This document shows, piece after piece, positions 27,834-36,099 of a stretch of DNA of 64,000 nt. The notes beneath the pieces are model-generated. The model was not told the DNA's origin. It made no database searches and worked only from the letters and a program-made list of their open reading frames with translations. Within the stretch, counting starts at the first letter, position 1; every line of letters begins with the position of its first letter. Source of the DNA: an uncultured Pelagibacteraceae bacterium (GTDB taxonomy: Bacteria > Pseudomonadota > Alphaproteobacteria > Pelagibacterales > Pelagibacteraceae); contig CACKOH010000005.1 in the NCBI GenBank assembly GCA_902601785.1, positions 5,001 to 69,000 on the forward strand, given 5' to 3'. The translations under genes and the position numbers were made by a program.

Positions 27834-29153
27834 ATGACAGAAACGATTATAATTAAGAGTAAAATTGCAGATTTTAATAAAAGAATAAATATTAGTGGCG
27901 ATAAAAGCTTAAGTATAAGATGGGTTTTATTTGCCTCATTAGCAAGTGGAGTTTCAAAATCAAAACACCTACTGATGTCCGAAGATGTTTTAGCGGCAAT
28001 CAATGCAATTAAGAAATTGGGCATTAAAGTAAAATTCAATAGAGATGTTTGCGAAATTTATGGAAAAGGTATTAATGGCTATAAATACAAGAAAAATGTA
28101 ATAATAAATTCTGAAAATTCGGGTACCCTTGGGAGACTTATTCTTGGCCTCTTAATAAATACTACTTACCCAATTAAATTGATTGGCGACAAAAGTTTAT
28201 CAAAGAGAGATTTTAAAAGAATTTCCGATCCATTAAGCATGTTTGGTGCAAATTTCAAACTTACAAATAAGAAAAATCTTCCTTTAAAAATATTTGGATC
28301 TCCAAAATTAAAACCAATAAAATATATTGAAGCAAGAGGATCAGCTCAATGTAAAAGTTCTATAATTTTTGCAGGAATGAGGACAGATGGAACAACTTAT
28401 ATTAAAGCAAAAAAAAGTAGAAATCATACAGAGTTATTATGTAAATATTTAAAACTTCCAATTAAAATTAAAGAAAAACAAAAATATGATTTAATTGAAA
28501 TAAAAAAAACAAATAAAATAATCCCTTTAAATTACAATATTCCTTCAGATTTAAGCTCTAGTTCTTTTTTTATAGTTTTAACTGCTTTAGCAGAAAATTC
28601 AAAACTTCTAATCAAGAATGTAAATATTAATCCATCAAGAACCGGTGTTATAAATATTTTAAAAAGAATGGGTGTTAATATAATATTGAAAAATCAAAAA
28701 AATTATAAAGGTGAAAAAAATGCTGATATTTTTGTCAGAAGCTCAAAAAAATTTAAATCTATTAATTGTCCGACAAAATTTAATAGTGGAGCTATTGATG
28801 AATTTTTATTAATTTTCCTAGTTGCAGCAAAAGCTAATGGGATTTCTTACTTTAAAAATTTGGCAGAATTAAACCAAAAAGAAAGTCCAAGACTCAAGTG
28901 GGGGTCTAAAATTTTAAATCAGTTAGGTGTGAAAAATATTTTAACAAAAAGTTCTATTAAAATATTTGGTAATCCAAATCTTAATATATCACATAAAATA
29001 ACTATTAAAAATTATTTTAAAGATCATAGAGTATTTATGACAAGTGTAATTGCGGCTTTGTCATTTGGGGGTGAATGGAAAATACATAACAAAGATTCAG
29101 TAAAAACATCTTTTCCAAAATTTATAAAAATAATAAATGACTTACAAAAATAA
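27834..29153 (+). CDS. aroA: 3-phosphoshikimate 1-carboxyvinyltransferase (EPSP synthase)
   Basis: 439 aa. Sixth step of the shikimate pathway. Substrate-binding motifs are readable: 'ISGDKSLSIRWVL' (about 18-30), 'NSENSGTLGRLILGLL', 'GDKSLSKRDFKRISDPL', 'SAQCKSSIIFAG' and the catalytic 'GAIDEFLLIFLVAA' (about 320). Sequence is divergent but the key acidic, Lys and Arg residues hold. First gene of a conserved aroA-cmk-rpsA-ihfB series. Its 3' end overlaps cmk by 17 bases. aroK and aroB of the same pathway are at 61479. Confidence 0.94.
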   Translation: MTETIIIKSKIADFNKRINISGDKSLSIRWVLFASLASGVSKSKHLLMSEDVLAAINAIKKLGIKVKFNRDVCEIYGKGINGYKYKKNVIINSENSGTLGRLILGLLINTTYPIKLIGDKSLSKRDFKRISDPLSMFGANFKLTNKKNLPLKIFGSPKLKPIKYIEARGSAQCKSSIIFAGMRTDGTTYIKAKKSRNHTELLCKYLKLPIKIKEKQKYDLIEIKKTNKIIPLNYNIPSDLSSSSFFIVLTALAENSKLLIKNVNINPSRTGVINILKRMGVNIILKNQKNYKGEKNADIFVRSSKKFKSINCPTKFNSGAIDEFLLIFLVAAKANGISYFKNLAELNQKESPRLKWGSKILNQLGVKNILTKSSIKIFGNPNLNISHKITIKNYFKDHRVFMTSVIAALSFGGEWKIHNKDSVKTSFPKFIKIINDLQK

Positions 29154-29814
29154 TAAAATTAAAAAAAGAAAAAATATTATTAAAGTTGCAATAGACTCTC
29201 CTGCTGCTGCAGGCGCAGGGACACAAGCAAAATTAATTTCCAAACACTACAATTTACTACAATTAGACACTGGTCGAGTTTATAGATTTGTTGCTAATAT
29301 TAAAATTAATCAACCTTATAAATTTAAGTATACCTACTTAAAAAAAAAAATTAATAAATTAAAAATTAAAGATTTAGAAAATAAAAAGTTACTTTCTGAC
29401 AAAGTTGCAACTGTTGCGTCGAAAGTTGCAAAAGATAGAGAAATAAGAAAATTGGTTCATGCGTTTCAATTAAAGTGTGCTTATAGCCCCCCAAAAAGAT
29501 ATGCTGGTTCTTGCCTGGATGGAAGAGACATATGTTCTGTTATTGTACCAGATGCAGATATAAAGTTATTTATTACTGCTAATCTTAAAACTAGAGCATT
29601 GAGAAGATATAAAGAACTCAAGGCTAAAAATAAGTATATTTCTTATGCAGATGTTCTAGAAAGTATTAAAAAACGCGACAAAAGTGACATAAACAGAAAG
29701 ATTTCACCTCTAAAAAAAACAAAGGATAGCATCTTGCTAAACACATCTAACCTAAGTATAAGACGTTGTTTTTTAAAAATAAAAAAAATAATAGACAGGA
29801 AAATAATTATTTAA
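29137..29814 (+). CDS. cmk: Cytidylate kinase with altered P-loop
   Basis: 225 aa. The family phosphorylates CMP and dCMP. Identification rests on the order aroA-cmk-rpsA and on 'LDTGRVYRFVA', 'GSCLDGRDICSVIVPDA' (canonical DGRDIGTVVxPxA), and the lid 'KKRDKSDINRKISPLKKTKDSILLNT'. The P-loop is odd: IDSPAAAGAGT at 19-29 where the family has IDGPxGxGKGT, so Gly becomes Ser21 and the Walker A Lys becomes Ala27. The rest of the active site looks intact. Translation continues into rpsA by a one-base stop/start overlap. Confidence 0.9.
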   Translation: MTYKNNKIKKRKNIIKVAIDSPAAAGAGTQAKLISKHYNLLQLDTGRVYRFVANIKINQPYKFKYTYLKKKINKLKIKDLENKKLLSDKVATVASKVAKDREIRKLVHAFQLKCAYSPPKRYAGSCLDGRDICSVIVPDADIKLFITANLKTRALRRYKELKAKNKYISYADVLESIKKRDKSDINRKISPLKKTKDSILLNTSNLSIRRCFLKIKKIIDRKIII

Positions 29815-31538
29815 TGGAAATTTATAAAGATTTATCAAATCCAGCCTCACAAGAATTCGAAAAATTACTTAATAGCCAGCTCTCAAAAATTCAAATAGAA
29901 GAAGGAAAAATTATAGAGGGTAAAATAAATAAAATTACCGAAAAATTTGTTTTTCTTTTTGTTGAAGGGCTTAAATCTGAACCTGTTCTAGATATTAATG
30001 AATTAAAAAGTATGGGTCTATCTGAAAAGATTAAAATTGGAGAAACAATATCTGTCTTATTAGAAAAAATTGAAGATAAGCATGGTGAGGTTTTAGTTTC
30101 TGCTTCTAAGGCACAAAAAATTAAAGGGTGGGATAAATTGGTTGAGGCCTACGAAAAAAATGAACCAATAATGGGCAAAATTACTTCAAAATGTAAAGGA
30201 GGTTGCATTGTTGAACATATTGATACAGGTTCACTCATGTTCCTGCCGGGTAGTCAGATATCAGACAAACCGTTAAAAGATATTAGTCACTTGATGAATG
30301 AACCACAAAAATTTGCATTAATAAAACTAGATAAAATCCGTGGAAATGCATGTGTTTCAAGAAGAGAAATTATTTCATCTTTTAAAAAAGAAGATAAAGC
30401 AAAAATAATTGAAAAATTTAAAGTAGGTGACATTATAAAAAATGCTGAAGTGAAAGGTTATAGTTCTTTTGGTTGCTTTTTTAATGTTAATGGAGAGTTA
30501 GATGTGCTGGTTCATTTACAAGAAATTTCCTACTCTAGAGTTAACCATCCTGACGAAGTATTTAATATTGGTGAAAAACATGATCTAAAAGTTATAAGTG
30601 TTGATAAAGAAAAATTACAAGTTGGATGTTCAGTAAAACAATTATCGCCAGATCCTTTTGAACATATAGAAAATTATGAACTTAACAAAATATATAAAGT
30701 AAAAGTTGTTAAACTAATGGACTTTGGTGCTTTCTGTGAATTAGAGCCTGGCCTGACTACTCTTCTACACTCAAGTGAACTAAGCTGGACAAAGAAAAAC
30801 TTGTCAGCAAAAAAAATGTTTAAAATTGGTGACGAAATAGACTGTGTAATTACAGAAATAGATAAAGATAAGAGAAGAGTTGCTATATCTCATAGATTAA
30901 CAAAAGAAAATCCTTTTGAAACTTTTGAGAAAAAATACCCAATCAATACAATTGTTGAAGGTGAAATTGTAAATAAAAATGAATACTCTTTGTTTGTTAA
31001 AATTGAAAATTTAGATGTAGATGCTTTTCTGCATTGCAATGACTTAACCTACTTAAACAATGGAGAAGAAGAACTAACAAAATATAAGAAAGGTGATAAA
31101 ATTAAAGTTATGGTTCTAGAGATAAAGTCCTCAGAACAGAAAATTAGAGTCGGTTTAAGACAAACTCAAGCTGATCCTTTTGACTTCTTTAAAGATAAAA
31201 CAAAAAATCAAACAATTACAGTAAAAGTTATATCAACTGACAATAAAGGATTAATAGTCAGACCTGAAAATTGTGAAATGGACTTTCAAATTAAAAAATC
31301 TGCAATTGCGATCAATGCAGCGGATGCTAGGCCAAGCAGATGGACAGGTGGAGAAAAACTTGATTGTGCAATAGCTGATATAGATTTTAAAAAAAGAAAA
31401 GTTGTTCTAAGTATAAAGCTACTTGAGGAAATTGAAAAAAAAGAGGCTTTAGAAAAATATGGATCAGAAGGATCTGGTAAAAACCTACCTTTTTCTTCTT
31501 TGTCTGAAGATTTAAAGAAAAAAGAAGAAGATAATTAA
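29814..31538 (+). CDS. rpsA: 30S ribosomal protein S1
   Basis: 574 aa from the ATG at 29814 (MEIYKDLSNPASQEFEKLL), which overlaps the cmk TAA as TAATG; an upstream in-frame ATG at 29766 would lie inside cmk. S1 binds mRNA leaders and helps place them on the 30S subunit. About six S1/OB repeats are visible, for example near 35 ('EGKIIEGKINKI'), 205 ('VGDIIKNAEVKGYSSFG'), 290 and 375 ('INTIVEGEIVNKNEYSLFV'), with the usual 'RRVAISHRL' style linkers. Standard alphaproteobacterial length. Confidence 0.96.
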   Translation: MEIYKDLSNPASQEFEKLLNSQLSKIQIEEGKIIEGKINKITEKFVFLFVEGLKSEPVLDINELKSMGLSEKIKIGETISVLLEKIEDKHGEVLVSASKAQKIKGWDKLVEAYEKNEPIMGKITSKCKGGCIVEHIDTGSLMFLPGSQISDKPLKDISHLMNEPQKFALIKLDKIRGNACVSRREIISSFKKEDKAKIIEKFKVGDIIKNAEVKGYSSFGCFFNVNGELDVLVHLQEISYSRVNHPDEVFNIGEKHDLKVISVDKEKLQVGCSVKQLSPDPFEHIENYELNKIYKVKVVKLMDFGAFCELEPGLTTLLHSSELSWTKKNLSAKKMFKIGDEIDCVITEIDKDKRRVAISHRLTKENPFETFEKKYPINTIVEGEIVNKNEYSLFVKIENLDVDAFLHCNDLTYLNNGEEELTKYKKGDKIKVMVLEIKSSEQKIRVGLRQTQADPFDFFKDKTKNQTITVKVISTDNKGLIVRPENCEMDFQIKKSAIAINAADARPSRWTGGEKLDCAIADIDFKKRKVVLSIKLLEEIEKKEALEKYGSEGSGKNLPFSSLSEDLKKKEEDN

Positions 31539-31555
31539 AATTAAGAAGATCTAAA

Positions 31556-31846
31556 TTGGCTATTGTAAAATCAAAGCTTTTAAAACAACTCTCAAAAAAC
31601 TACCCTAATTTTTTAAAAAAAGACTTAGAAAAGTTCACGAATATAATTTTAAATGAAGTAAAGAGAGCTCTAAGAAGAGGAGATAGAGTAGAACTTAGAG
31701 GGTTTGGAGTTTTTTTTACAAATATTCAAAAAGCTAGAATATCAAGAAATCCTAAAACAGGAGAAAAGGTCAATACTCCTGAAAAAAAAACTATTCACTT
31801 TAAAATGTCCAAAGACTTGTTTAAAAAATTAAATAATGAAGAATAA
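31556..31846 (+). CDS. ihfB: Integration host factor beta subunit
   Basis: 96 aa, with a TTG start at 31556 preceded by AAGAAGAT. HU/IHF fold: 'RRGDRVELRGFGVFF' and the DNA-intercalating arm 'ISRNPKTGEKVNTPEKKTIHFK' are clear. It bends DNA as a heterodimer with IHF-alpha (not in window) and affects transcription and recombination. Position after rpsA is conserved across proteobacteria and supports IHF-beta rather than HU. Its end overlaps pyrF by 11 bases. Confidence 0.93.
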   Translation: MAIVKSKLLKQLSKNYPNFLKKDLEKFTNIILNEVKRALRRGDRVELRGFGVFFTNIQKARISRNPKTGEKVNTPEKKTIHFKMSKDLFKKLNNEE

Positions 31847-32528
31847 AATTATATTTGTTGCGTGTGATGCATCAAAGATAAAAAAAATTAAAGATATTAT
31901 TATTCAAACAAAAAATAAAAAAATAGAGATAACTCCAAAATTTGGGCTACAACTTTTTTACTCAAAAAATGGCAGAAAGTTCCTTGAGAAGTTTAAAAAT
32001 AATTTTTGGTTGGATTTAAAAATAAATGATATTCCACAAACTGCCCTTTCAGCTTTAGATAGTTTGAAAGATTTAAAAAAATGTAAATATATCACAGTTC
32101 ATGTAAATGGTGGTCTTGAAATGCTAAAGGCTGTGAAAAAACATGCTAAGAAAGTTAATAAAAACTTAAAAGTTTTAGGTGTTACAATTTTAACAAGCTT
32201 AAATAATAAATCCTTGAAGGAGATAGGTTATACTAAAAATGTTCAACAATTAGTTTTAAAACAAGCTGAACTTATAAAAAAGTCAGGTTGTGATGGAATT
32301 GTATGCTCCCCTCAAGAGTCAAAAATGATTAGAAAAAAATTTAAAAATTTATTAATAATTACTCCCGGGATAAGATTGCCAGGAGATAATTCAAACGATC
32401 AGGCAAGAGTAATGACTCCCAAAGATGCTTTCAAAAATAAAGTTTCAGGGGTTGTAATAGGAAGATCCCTTACCAAAGGTAATATTAAATATAACGTAAA
32501 AAAATTAATTGATCATTTAAGCCAATGA
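31836..32528 (+). CDS. pyrF: Orotidine 5'-phosphate decarboxylase
   Basis: 230 aa. Last step of UMP synthesis. The catalytic DxKxxD is present in 'WLDLKINDIPQTALSAL' (about 67), with 'ITVHVNGGLEMLKAV', 'GVTILTSL', 'GCDGIVCSPQE' and 'TPGIRLPG' following in the expected TIM-barrel order, and 'GVVIGRSLTKG' near the end. It begins inside ihfB and overlaps trpF by four bases (ATGA type). Confidence 0.93.
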   Translation: MKNKIIFVACDASKIKKIKDIIIQTKNKKIEITPKFGLQLFYSKNGRKFLEKFKNNFWLDLKINDIPQTALSALDSLKDLKKCKYITVHVNGGLEMLKAVKKHAKKVNKNLKVLGVTILTSLNNKSLKEIGYTKNVQQLVLKQAELIKKSGCDGIVCSPQESKMIRKKFKNLLIITPGIRLPGDNSNDQARVMTPKDAFKNKVSGVVIGRSLTKGNIKYNVKKLIDHLSQ

Positions 32529-33154
32529 TCAAAGGATGTAAAATCTGTGGGGTTTCTGACCCAGATACATTAAGCTTTATTGTCAATCATCCTCATCCAC
32601 CAAAATTTATTGGTTTCATTTGTAACTATCAAAAAAGTCCTAGGTATGTTGAGTTTGATAAATTAGAAAACTTGTTAAATATAAAGAAAAATAATTGTCA
32701 GTATGTTGCTGTATTGGTCAAACCTAATGAAGAAATATTAGAAAAAATTAAAAATCTACCTTTTGACTATTACCAATTATATGATTGTACTCCTGAACAA
32801 ATAAACTCTCTGAAGATAAACTATAATAAAAAAATAATTACTGCATTTACTGTTAAAGACAAATCAGATCTAAAAAAATATCAAGATTTTAATGAGGTAA
32901 CAGACATTTATTTATTTGATAGTAAAGGTTATGAGAAAAGTGAAGCATTTGATCATGATCTAATTAAAGACTTAAAAATTAATAAAAAATTGATGATTGC
33001 TGGTAATATTAAATACAACGATGATTTAGAAAATTATGGTAAAATAGCTGATTTTATAGATTTGTCTGGAGGCTTAGAAACTTCTGGATTAAAAGATCTA
33101 TCCAAAATAGAAATTTTTTTAAATAAAGTAAAAAAAATTAAAGATGAAACTTAA
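32525..33154 (+). CDS. trpF: Phosphoribosylanthranilate isomerase
   Basis: 209 aa. Amadori isomerisation in tryptophan synthesis. The catalytic Cys is in 'GCKICGVSDPDT' (about 6), 'KSPRYVEF' follows, the general-acid Asp fits 'YLFDSKGYEKSE' (about 137), and the phosphate site is 'IAGNIKYND' and 'DLSGGLETSGLKDLSK'. The sequence departs from the consensus (for example SGG where SSG is usual) but the barrel order is right. Heads trpF-trpB-trpA, with a 4-base overlap upstream and 11 bases with trpB. Confidence 0.9.
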   Translation: MIKGCKICGVSDPDTLSFIVNHPHPPKFIGFICNYQKSPRYVEFDKLENLLNIKKNNCQYVAVLVKPNEEILEKIKNLPFDYYQLYDCTPEQINSLKINYNKKIITAFTVKDKSDLKKYQDFNEVTDIYLFDSKGYEKSEAFDHDLIKDLKINKKLMIAGNIKYNDDLENYGKIADFIDLSGGLETSGLKDLSKIEIFLNKVKKIKDET

Positions 33155-34373
33155 AAGAGGCATTCCATTAATTGACCAACATGATCAATTTGGTTTTTGG
33201 GGAGGGAAATTCGGAGGCAGCTTTATTCCCGAAACTTTGAAAAAACCTGTTGAGGATTTAACAGAAAAATTTAAAAAATTAAGAAAAGATAAAAAATTTA
33301 TTAAGAAGAGAGACTATTATTTTAAAAATTATATTGGTTCTCCAACCTCTTTTGTAAAGTTAGAGAATTTATCTAGTCATCTAGGTGGTGCTCAAATATG
33401 GGCAAAAGTTGTCTCTGAAGCTAACGGCGGTGCGCATAAAATATATAATGCGACTGTGCATGCACTTCTTTGTAAAGCAATGGGTAAAAAATATATCGTT
33501 GGCGATACGGGTGCAGGTTATGCTGGAAAAATGTTAAGTATGGCTGCAAAAAAGTTTGGCTTAAAATGTAAAATATTTATGGGTGCTAAAGATATTAAAA
33601 GGCAAAAACCAAATTGCGATGCAATGAAAAAAAATGGAGCAGAGATTGTTCCTGTGTATTCAGGTAGTCAGACTTTGGTTGATGCTGTTAGTGAATGTAT
33701 GAGATACTGGGTATCAAATTGTGATAATACTCATATGTGCGTTGGTAGTACAGTAGGCCCAAATATATTTGTTAAAATTTGTGGTTGGAGTACTGCTCAA
33801 ATTTCAAGAGAATTAAAGATACAATTAAAATCTGAATTTAAAAAAATCCCAAAAAAAATTAAACTTATTAATTGTGTAGGCGGTGGAAGTTCAGCCTACG
33901 GTTTCTGGAGTGAGTTTATAGATTTTAATAAAAAACAAATTGAGCTGATTGGAGTTGAAGCAGGTGGGCCTAAAAAATCAAAACTTCATGCAGCTCCATT
34001 AAGTAGAAATGCTAAAATTGGAGTTTTACATGGTGCTGCTTCTTATGTTTGCCAAGATAATGAAGGTCAAATTAAAGAAACTGAGTCAATCAGTGCAGGA
34101 CTAGATTATCCAGGTGTAAGTCCTATTCATTGTTTCTTAAAGGATACAAAAAGAGCAAGATACACTTATGCAACTGATGAGGACGCTTTAAATGCGCACG
34201 TTATGGTGACTAAGTTTGAAAACTTAAATCCAAGTTTAGAGCCTAGTCATGCATTTGCAGAAGCAATTAAAATTGCACCAAAGCTTAGTAAGGATACAAT
34301 TATAATTGTAAATTCTTGTGGAGATGCAAAAAAAGATAGGGATATTTTAAAAGAAAGATTGGTTAAAAATTAA
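33144..34373 (+). CDS. trpB: Tryptophan synthase beta subunit, divergent
   Basis: 409 aa. PLP enzyme joining indole and serine. The PLP lysine is in 'GGAHKIYNA' (about 95), and 'GFWGGKFGGSFIPE' and 'AGLDYPGVSP' are typical. Several usually fixed residues differ (Salmonella numbering): the catalytic Glu109 of ETGAGQHG is Asp121 in DTGAGYAG, Lys167 of TLKDA is Val in TLVDA, GGGSNA is GGGSSA, and Ser377 is Cys392 in 'VNSCGDAKK'. It sits between trpF and trpA with overlaps, so a role in tryptophan synthesis is still the best call, but the chemistry may differ. Confidence 0.88.
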   Translation: MKLKRGIPLIDQHDQFGFWGGKFGGSFIPETLKKPVEDLTEKFKKLRKDKKFIKKRDYYFKNYIGSPTSFVKLENLSSHLGGAQIWAKVVSEANGGAHKIYNATVHALLCKAMGKKYIVGDTGAGYAGKMLSMAAKKFGLKCKIFMGAKDIKRQKPNCDAMKKNGAEIVPVYSGSQTLVDAVSECMRYWVSNCDNTHMCVGSTVGPNIFVKICGWSTAQISRELKIQLKSEFKKIPKKIKLINCVGGGSSAYGFWSEFIDFNKKQIELIGVEAGGPKKSKLHAAPLSRNAKIGVLHGAASYVCQDNEGQIKETESISAGLDYPGVSPIHCFLKDTKRARYTYATDEDALNAHVMVTKFENLNPSLEPSHAFAEAIKIAPKLSKDTIIIVNSCGDAKKDRDILKERLVKN

Positions 34374-35173
34374 TGGTCTCATTAATTAATAAAGCTTTTA
34401 AAAAAGCAAGAGATGCTAACAGACCAGCATTATTAACTTACACAGTTGCTGGTGATAATACTAAAAAAAAATCTTTAGATATTCTTAAGTTAATATCAGA
34501 TCATGCTGATATATGTGAGCTAGGTTTCCCACATAACACTCCTATCGCAGATGGTGGCCAAATACAAACTAGTGCTTATCGCGCTATTAAAAATGGAATT
34601 AAAATAAATGATGTTTTTACAATTGCTAAAGCATTTAAGTTATCAAAAAAAACAACCCCTATTATTTTAATGGGCTATTACAACATGATTTATCAATATG
34701 ATGAAAATAAATTTCTTAAAAAATGTAAAAGTTCAAAAATAGATGGTTTAATTGTTGTTGACCTTCCCTATCCAGAAAATAAAAGTTTTTCTGAAAAGTG
34801 TAAAAGAAAAGGTATCAACTTTATACAATTAGTTTCTCCGACTACATCAAATATAAGATTAAAAAAAATTATTAAAGATTCTCATGATATGATTTACTAT
34901 ATAAGTATGCTATCAACTACAGGAGGAAAATTAAAAGTTTCCCCTAAAAAAATTTTAGAAAATTATTTCAAAATTAAAAATCAAAACAAATCAAAAAATG
35001 TTGTAATTGGATTCGGCATCACAGAAAAAACTATTAAATCACTCAAAAAGGCTGATGGTTTGGTTGTAGGAAGTGCGATTTGTAAGGAAATATCTAAATC
35101 AATTAAAAACAGACAAAATGTTGTCACAAATGTTACTAATGTAGTTAGAAGATTAAAAAATAAAATCAAATGA
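34373..35173 (+). CDS. trpA: Tryptophan synthase alpha subunit, divergent
   Basis: 266 aa. It splits indole-3-glycerol phosphate to give indole. The catalytic Glu49 and Asp60 are kept in 'CELGFPHNTPIADGGQIQ', but the PFSDP segment between them is PHNTP, so Asp56 is Thr. 'LMGYYNMIYQY', 'GLIVVDLPYPE', 'GFGITEKTI' and 'GLVVGSAI' support the fold. The mobile loop reads SMLSTTGG rather than SRxGVTG. Start ATG overlaps the trpB stop, and its end overlaps accD by four bases. Confidence 0.9.
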   Translation: MVSLINKAFKKARDANRPALLTYTVAGDNTKKKSLDILKLISDHADICELGFPHNTPIADGGQIQTSAYRAIKNGIKINDVFTIAKAFKLSKKTTPIILMGYYNMIYQYDENKFLKKCKSSKIDGLIVVDLPYPENKSFSEKCKRKGINFIQLVSPTTSNIRLKKIIKDSHDMIYYISMLSTTGGKLKVSPKKILENYFKIKNQNKSKNVVIGFGITEKTIKSLKKADGLVVGSAICKEISKSIKNRQNVVTNVTNVVRRLKNKIK

Positions 35174-36099
35174 ACTGGATTACAAAAATAATAAAAGCTG
35201 GTGAGAAAATCAAAACAGCTATTAAAGAAAGAGCTTCGAAAGAAGATATTGCAAATAGTGATTGGACTTCATGTTGCATAGGTCCAATACTTAAAAAAGA
35301 TTTAGAAAATAACTTATGGGTTTGTCCTGAATGTAACAAGCACCACCGAATTAAGCCTAAAGAGAGATTTGATATTCTATTTGGTAAAAACAATTATGAA
35401 ATATTTAAAACCCCTATTCCAAAAGATGATCCTTTAAATTGGACCGACTCTAAATCATACAAAGAGAGATTAAAAAGTGCTCGAAAAAAAACTGGTTTAG
35501 AGTGTGGAATGATGGTTGCATCTGGCACTATTGATAATGTTAAAATTACTGCAGTTGCATCTGATTTTGATTTTTTAGGTGCCTCAATGGCTGCTGCTGA
35601 AGGTGAAGCTTTTTTATATGGAATTCAACATGCGATAGAAAATAAAACTCCTTTTTTATGTATTAGTGCTGGTGGCGGAATGAGAATGATGGAAAGTTTA
35701 ATTTCATTATCTCAGATGACGAGAACTACTTTAGCAATTAATGAATTAAAAAAAAATGGTTTACCTTACTTGGTTTGTATTACTGACCCTACTGCTGGAG
35801 GGATAACTGCCTCTTATGCAATGCTTGGTGATATCAATATTGCAGAACCTGGTGCATTGATTGCATTTGCAGGAGCTAGGGTTATTCAAGGTACTGTTAA
35901 AGAGGAGTTGCCTGAAGGTTTTCAAAAGAGTGAGTATGTTGAAAAAACTGGATTTGTTGACCTAATAGTAGAACGAAAAGAACTAGCCTCTATAATTGGA
36001 ACTCTATTATCAATATTGTTAAAGCGAAATTCTGTTATAACTTCTGAACAAAATGAAACTGCAGAAGATAGTCAATCGCTTACAAAAGTTGCATCCTAA
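35170..36099 (+). CDS. accD: Acetyl-CoA carboxylase carboxyltransferase beta subunit
   Basis: 309 aa. Partner of AccA. The carboxyltransferase core is clear: 'GMMVASGTIDNVKITAVASDFDFLGASM', 'SAGGGMRMMESLISLSQMT', 'TDPTAGGITASYAMLGDI', 'AFAGARVIQGTVKEELPEGFQ'. The N-terminal zinc ribbon is unusual. The family has CxxC, 15 residues, CxxC; here the first pair is adjacent (Cys-Cys in 'WTSCCIGPIL', about 35-36) while the second is normal ('CPECNKHHR'). The order trpA-accD-folC is conserved in proteobacteria. The last 47 bases overlap folC in another frame. Confidence 0.95.
   Translation: MNWITKIIKAGEKIKTAIKERASKEDIANSDWTSCCIGPILKKDLENNLWVCPECNKHHRIKPKERFDILFGKNNYEIFKTPIPKDDPLNWTDSKSYKERLKSARKKTGLECGMMVASGTIDNVKITAVASDFDFLGASMAAAEGEAFLYGIQHAIENKTPFLCISAGGGMRMMESLISLSQMTRTTLAINELKKNGLPYLVCITDPTAGGITASYAMLGDINIAEPGALIAFAGARVIQGTVKEELPEGFQKSEYVEKTGFVDLIVERKELASIIGTLLSILLKRNSVITSEQNETAEDSQSLTKVAS

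Noticed and set aside
29766-29813. N-terminal extension of ribosomal protein S1
   Set aside because: It overlaps the end of cmk; the ATG overlapping the cmk stop gives the conserved start.
34532-34558. Loss of catalytic Asp60 in TrpA
   Set aside because: On counting from Glu49, the changed residue is Asp56; Asp60 in 'ADG' is retained.
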